Below are positions 14,288 through 16,060 of a stretch of 16,060 bases of DNA, in pieces. This DNA is from an uncultured Prevotella sp. (GTDB taxonomy: Bacteria; Bacteroidota; Bacteroidia; Bacteroidales; Bacteroidaceae). The stretch spans positions 1 through 16,060 of the forward strand of contig UQQN01000054.1 in assembly GCA_900543155.1 (NCBI GenBank), in the 5' to 3' direction. How positions within the stretch are numbered: the first letter of the stretch is position 1; every line of letters begins with the position of its first letter. A model generated the notes under the pieces. It did not search any database, had not been told where the DNA came from, and saw nothing but the letters and a program-made list of their open reading frames with translations. Both the position numbers and the translations under genes were made by a program.

Positions 14288-14411
14288 TGACAAAAGAATA
14301 AGGAACGGTGGAACAAGGGTGGTTAATCTTACTATTATCTAAATCCTTACGACAATAGCAAGACTCAAACAAACTATTGTGGGTGTAAAAATGTCATCTA
14401 TCGACAACGAC

Positions 14412-14464
14412 AAAATCCGATAAACTCATGCAGAATATGTCTCGGATTTTGAGCTCTCTACCTA
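14412..14464. repeat. Covarying hairpin repeat, copy B
   Basis: Stem AAAATCCGA (14412-14420) with TCGGATTTT (14442-14450), perfect over 9 bp, around a 21-nt loop with TAAACTCATGCAGAATATG. The tail has CTCTACC. Compared with copy A, three base pairs in the stem are changed on both sides. Confidence 0.6.
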
Positions 14465-14502
14465 ACGGGGTAACCCATTATAACATGCCCCTTATCGATG
14501 AT

Positions 14503-14554
14503 GAAAACCAATAAAACCATGCAGAGCACTTTTCGAATTTTGCCTCCTACCCTT
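14503..14554. repeat. Covarying hairpin repeat, copy C (degenerate)
   Basis: GAAAACCAATAAAACCATG and CAGAGCACTTTTCGAATTTTG match the loop and right arm of copies A and B, and the tail reads CCTCCTACCC. The stem is weak here (four A-T pairs), so this copy may be decayed. Confidence 0.45.
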
Positions 14555-14647
14555 AAATTGACACTTTTTTTTCGCCCTCTCAACACTTTAAAATTTATAA
14601 ACCACAAAATATAAACTAAAAATCCCCTTAGTTACTCATAAAAACAT

Positions 14648-14655
14648 TAAATTTG
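14648..14655 (+). promoter_or_regulatory. Possible -7 box for the BREX operon
   Basis: TAAATTTG (14648-14655) matches TAnnTTTG. A second match, TACATTTG, lies at 14779-14786, 18 nt before the preferred brxA start. Neither has a clear TTTG at -33, so I cannot choose between them. Confidence 0.35.
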
Positions 14656-14804
14656 CAAATTGCATCTTGTGCATTTGGTCCTAACGCAAAAGGTCGCGTT
14701 CTACAACCTATAAGCAAAACATTAAGCAGTTTACAAAAATTATAATGAAGTACGCAAATAGACTGCATAGGTTCGCAATACATTTGCAAAAACATATAAC
14801 AACA

Positions 14805-15425
14805 ATGAACAAAAATAATAGTCCATATACAGCAGCATTGACAGGGGGAGGCTTTCTTTTCGAAGAGACACTCACCCTGTTGCCTTTACTTCAAGCTGAG
14901 AACAGCGAAGAACTGCTCCAAGAAGAAAAGGTGAATAACAATCTGCTGCATATCAATGCAGAAACAGCTCGTTCAAGAAACATTCACGAGATAAAGAGGC
15001 GTTATCAAACCATGCCTCCATCATTCTGGAATGACTTCAAGGAAATGAGTGATAGCGACAAGGTCATTGCGCTGTTCTATGTGATTCTCAAAACATATAA
15101 GATATGTTTCGACTTTCATGTGAATGTAACCATGCGCAAGTGGAACAGTATATCGAAGAGCATAGACAAGGAAGACCTCATGATGGAGTTCAATGAAATC
15201 TCTGCTAAAGACGAGTTTGTTGACTCATGGAGTGACTCTACAAAGGGAAAGGTTGCAAGTGCATATCTCACAATCCTGAGAAAGGTGGGAATGCTGACCA
15301 CTGACAACCATCTTCATTCCCTGGTCTGCAATAATTACGGCTACTACTTGACAAAGGGAGAACCATGGTTCTTGGAAGCCTGCCTCCTGCAGCCATACGA
15401 AATTAAAAGAATTTATAATTTATAA
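14805..15425 (+). CDS. brxA: BREX system protein BrxA (DUF1819)
   Basis: BrxA is a small DNA-binding, mostly helical protein that is the first gene of type I BREX phage-defence loci. The predicted 206-residue protein shows the N-terminal family pattern SPYTAALTGGGFLFEETLTLLPLL, NNNLLHINAETARSRNIHEIKRRY in the first third, and SWSDSTKGKVASAYLTILRKVGML (Trp142 onward), which I recognise as DUF1819. The frame is open back to an ATG at 14745, but family members begin just before the YTA-LTGGG segment, so ATG 14805 is preferred; the longer form cannot be excluded. The last five codons and stop lie inside an AT-rich inverted repeat (15410-15535), so the C-terminus may have been altered. brxB follows after 139 nt. 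Confidence 0.85.
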   Translation: MNKNNSPYTAALTGGGFLFEETLTLLPLLQAENSEELLQEEKVNNNLLHINAETARSRNIHEIKRRYQTMPPSFWNDFKEMSDSDKVIALFYVILKTYKICFDFHVNVTMRKWNSISKSIDKEDLMMEFNEISAKDEFVDSWSDSTKGKVASAYLTILRKVGMLTTDNHLHSLVCNNYGYYLTKGEPWFLEACLLQPYEIKRIYNL

Positions 15426-15535
15426 TGTATAATGTATAATTGAGAGGCAAAAAGCAACTCGAACATTGCATCGAACATCAATCCCCAATTGTGCACCAAT
15501 CATACATTACACATCACACATTATAAATATAAATT
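15410..15535. repeat. AT-rich imperfect inverted repeat across the brxA stop codon
   Basis: Arm 15410-15442 (with the tandem TATAATGTATAATGTATAAT) resembles the reverse complement of 15497-15535, with small gaps. The loop of about 54 nt reads like ordinary sequence. A further run of AAATTAT units continues to 15557. It separates brxA from brxB and includes the brxA stop (15423-15425). It may be a small mobile or palindromic repeat inserted in the operon. Confidence 0.55.
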
Positions 15536-15564
15536 TTAAATTATAAATTATAAATTAAACAACC

Positions 15565-16060
15565 GTGACGATAAAAGAACTTGATGACAAACTGAACAGC
15601 CCTGGTTTCCAGGACACGGAGAACGGTGACCTGTTCTACAACTTCTTCATCTACCAATATCCGGCAGAGAAGGAGTATGACATTCGTCGGCAGATACAGG
15701 AGTTCAAGGCGAATCTCATTCGCCCTGTCAACTATGTGGATGTGCTTACGCTGAATCTGTTTGAGGAGTTTTGCAACTTTCTCGACCAGAAGAAGTTCCT
15801 TCGCCATCCGTCCATGCTGAAATACCAGCTGGAGAAAGAGCAAGCAGATCCGTCCAAGGCAAAGAACACCCAGGACACGCTGACCCGCAATGCCCATTCT
15901 CCTGAGTTCGTGCAGTACATTCATCAACGTATTATCGACCATATCACCATCAAGGATCAATACCGCCGTCCATACGTTTTCCTGTATGGCATCGGCAGCA
16001 TGTTCCCATATCTGAGAGTCAACGAGTTTCTTGCCCTCTATGAGGACTACAACGAGACCG
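15565..16060 (+). CDS. brxB: BREX system protein BrxB (DUF1788), partial
   Basis: The first 165 codons of BrxB, cut by the right edge. The start is GTG at 15565: an in-frame TAA lies two codons upstream, and the next in-frame ATG is far inside the domain. Recognised segments are the N-terminal FYNFFIYQYPAEKEYDIRRQ (about residues 25-44), ISP-like VNYVDVLTLNLFEEF, and YVFLYGIGSMFPYLRVNEFL (residues 137-156), the hallmark of DUF1788. BrxB is a conserved part of BREX loci, needed for defence, with an unclear biochemical role. It should be followed outside the window by brxC, pglX, pglZ and possibly brxL. Confidence 0.87.
   Translation, partial: MTIKELDDKLNSPGFQDTENGDLFYNFFIYQYPAEKEYDIRRQIQEFKANLIRPVNYVDVLTLNLFEEFCNFLDQKKFLRHPSMLKYQLEKEQADPSKAKNTQDTLTRNAHSPEFVQYIHQRIIDHITIKDQYRRPYVFLYGIGSMFPYLRVNEFLALYEDYNET

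Larger units (their letters stand above)
14181..14744. other. Long non-coding stretch between gdhA and the BREX genes
   Basis: About 560 nt with no gene seen. It holds copy 2 of the 11-bp tandem element (14227-14287), a 7-bp dyad (ACAATAG 14352-14358 with CTATTGT 14374-14380), copies B and C of the covarying hairpin repeat, and a -7 box (14648-14655). It probably marks the edge of the accessory defence locus. Confidence 0.55.

Noticed and set aside
14181..14744. Search for a tRNA gene or attachment site at the edge of the BREX locus
   Set aside because: No cloverleaf or tRNA 3' end, and no direct repeat that could serve as an attachment site is visible in the window.

Overview
The window looks like a chromosomal segment of an anaerobic or microaerophilic Bacteroidales bacterium; Prevotellaceae is plausible but not proven. 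The reasons are several good TAnnTTTG -7 boxes, two of them with a TTG or TTTG about 20-21 nt upstream, no obvious Shine-Dalgarno sequences, a DUF4492 gene in front of cydAB, and Bacteroidetes-type ThiC, HrpB and GdhA proteins. No tRNA, rRNA, CRISPR array or insertion sequence is visible.

Positions 307-5068, read on the minus strand, hold a thiamine operon. The order of transcription is promoter, TPP riboswitch, thiD, thiE, thiC, a Thi4-type thiazole synthase, and a TenI-like ThiE paralogue. The usual bacterial thiazole genes (thiS, thiG, thiH, thiF) are absent from the operon. The single-enzyme Thi4 stands in their place, and its sulfur-donor cysteine is replaced by His, which points to use of free sulfide. 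To the left of the operon a promoter-like sequence points out of the window toward an unidentified small transcript.

Positions 5361-8365, plus strand, hold a cytochrome bd quinol oxidase operon: a small one-helix DUF4492 protein whose start codon sits 5 nt behind the -7 box, then cydA and cydB, closed by a 19-bp bidirectional terminator. On its other side is a minus-strand EamA-type transporter, divergent from the plus-strand RNA helicase gene hrpB. A promoter shows that hrpB should start at 9535.

Positions 12067-12773 and 14181-14744 are two long non-coding stretches on either side of gdhA (NADP-type glutamate dehydrogenase). They share two families of repeats that I do not recognise. One is a conserved 25-bp core followed by 11-bp tandem units, with one copy on each side of gdhA in opposite orientation. 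The other is a hairpin of about 50-60 nt with a conserved loop (AAAACCATGCAGA-like), with one copy before gdhA and two after it; the stem shows compensatory changes between copies.

From 14805 to the right edge the first genes of a BREX phage-defence locus begin: brxA (DUF1819) and the start of brxB (DUF1788, GTG start). They are separated by an AT-rich inverted repeat that runs into the end of brxA. The rest of the locus would lie beyond the window.
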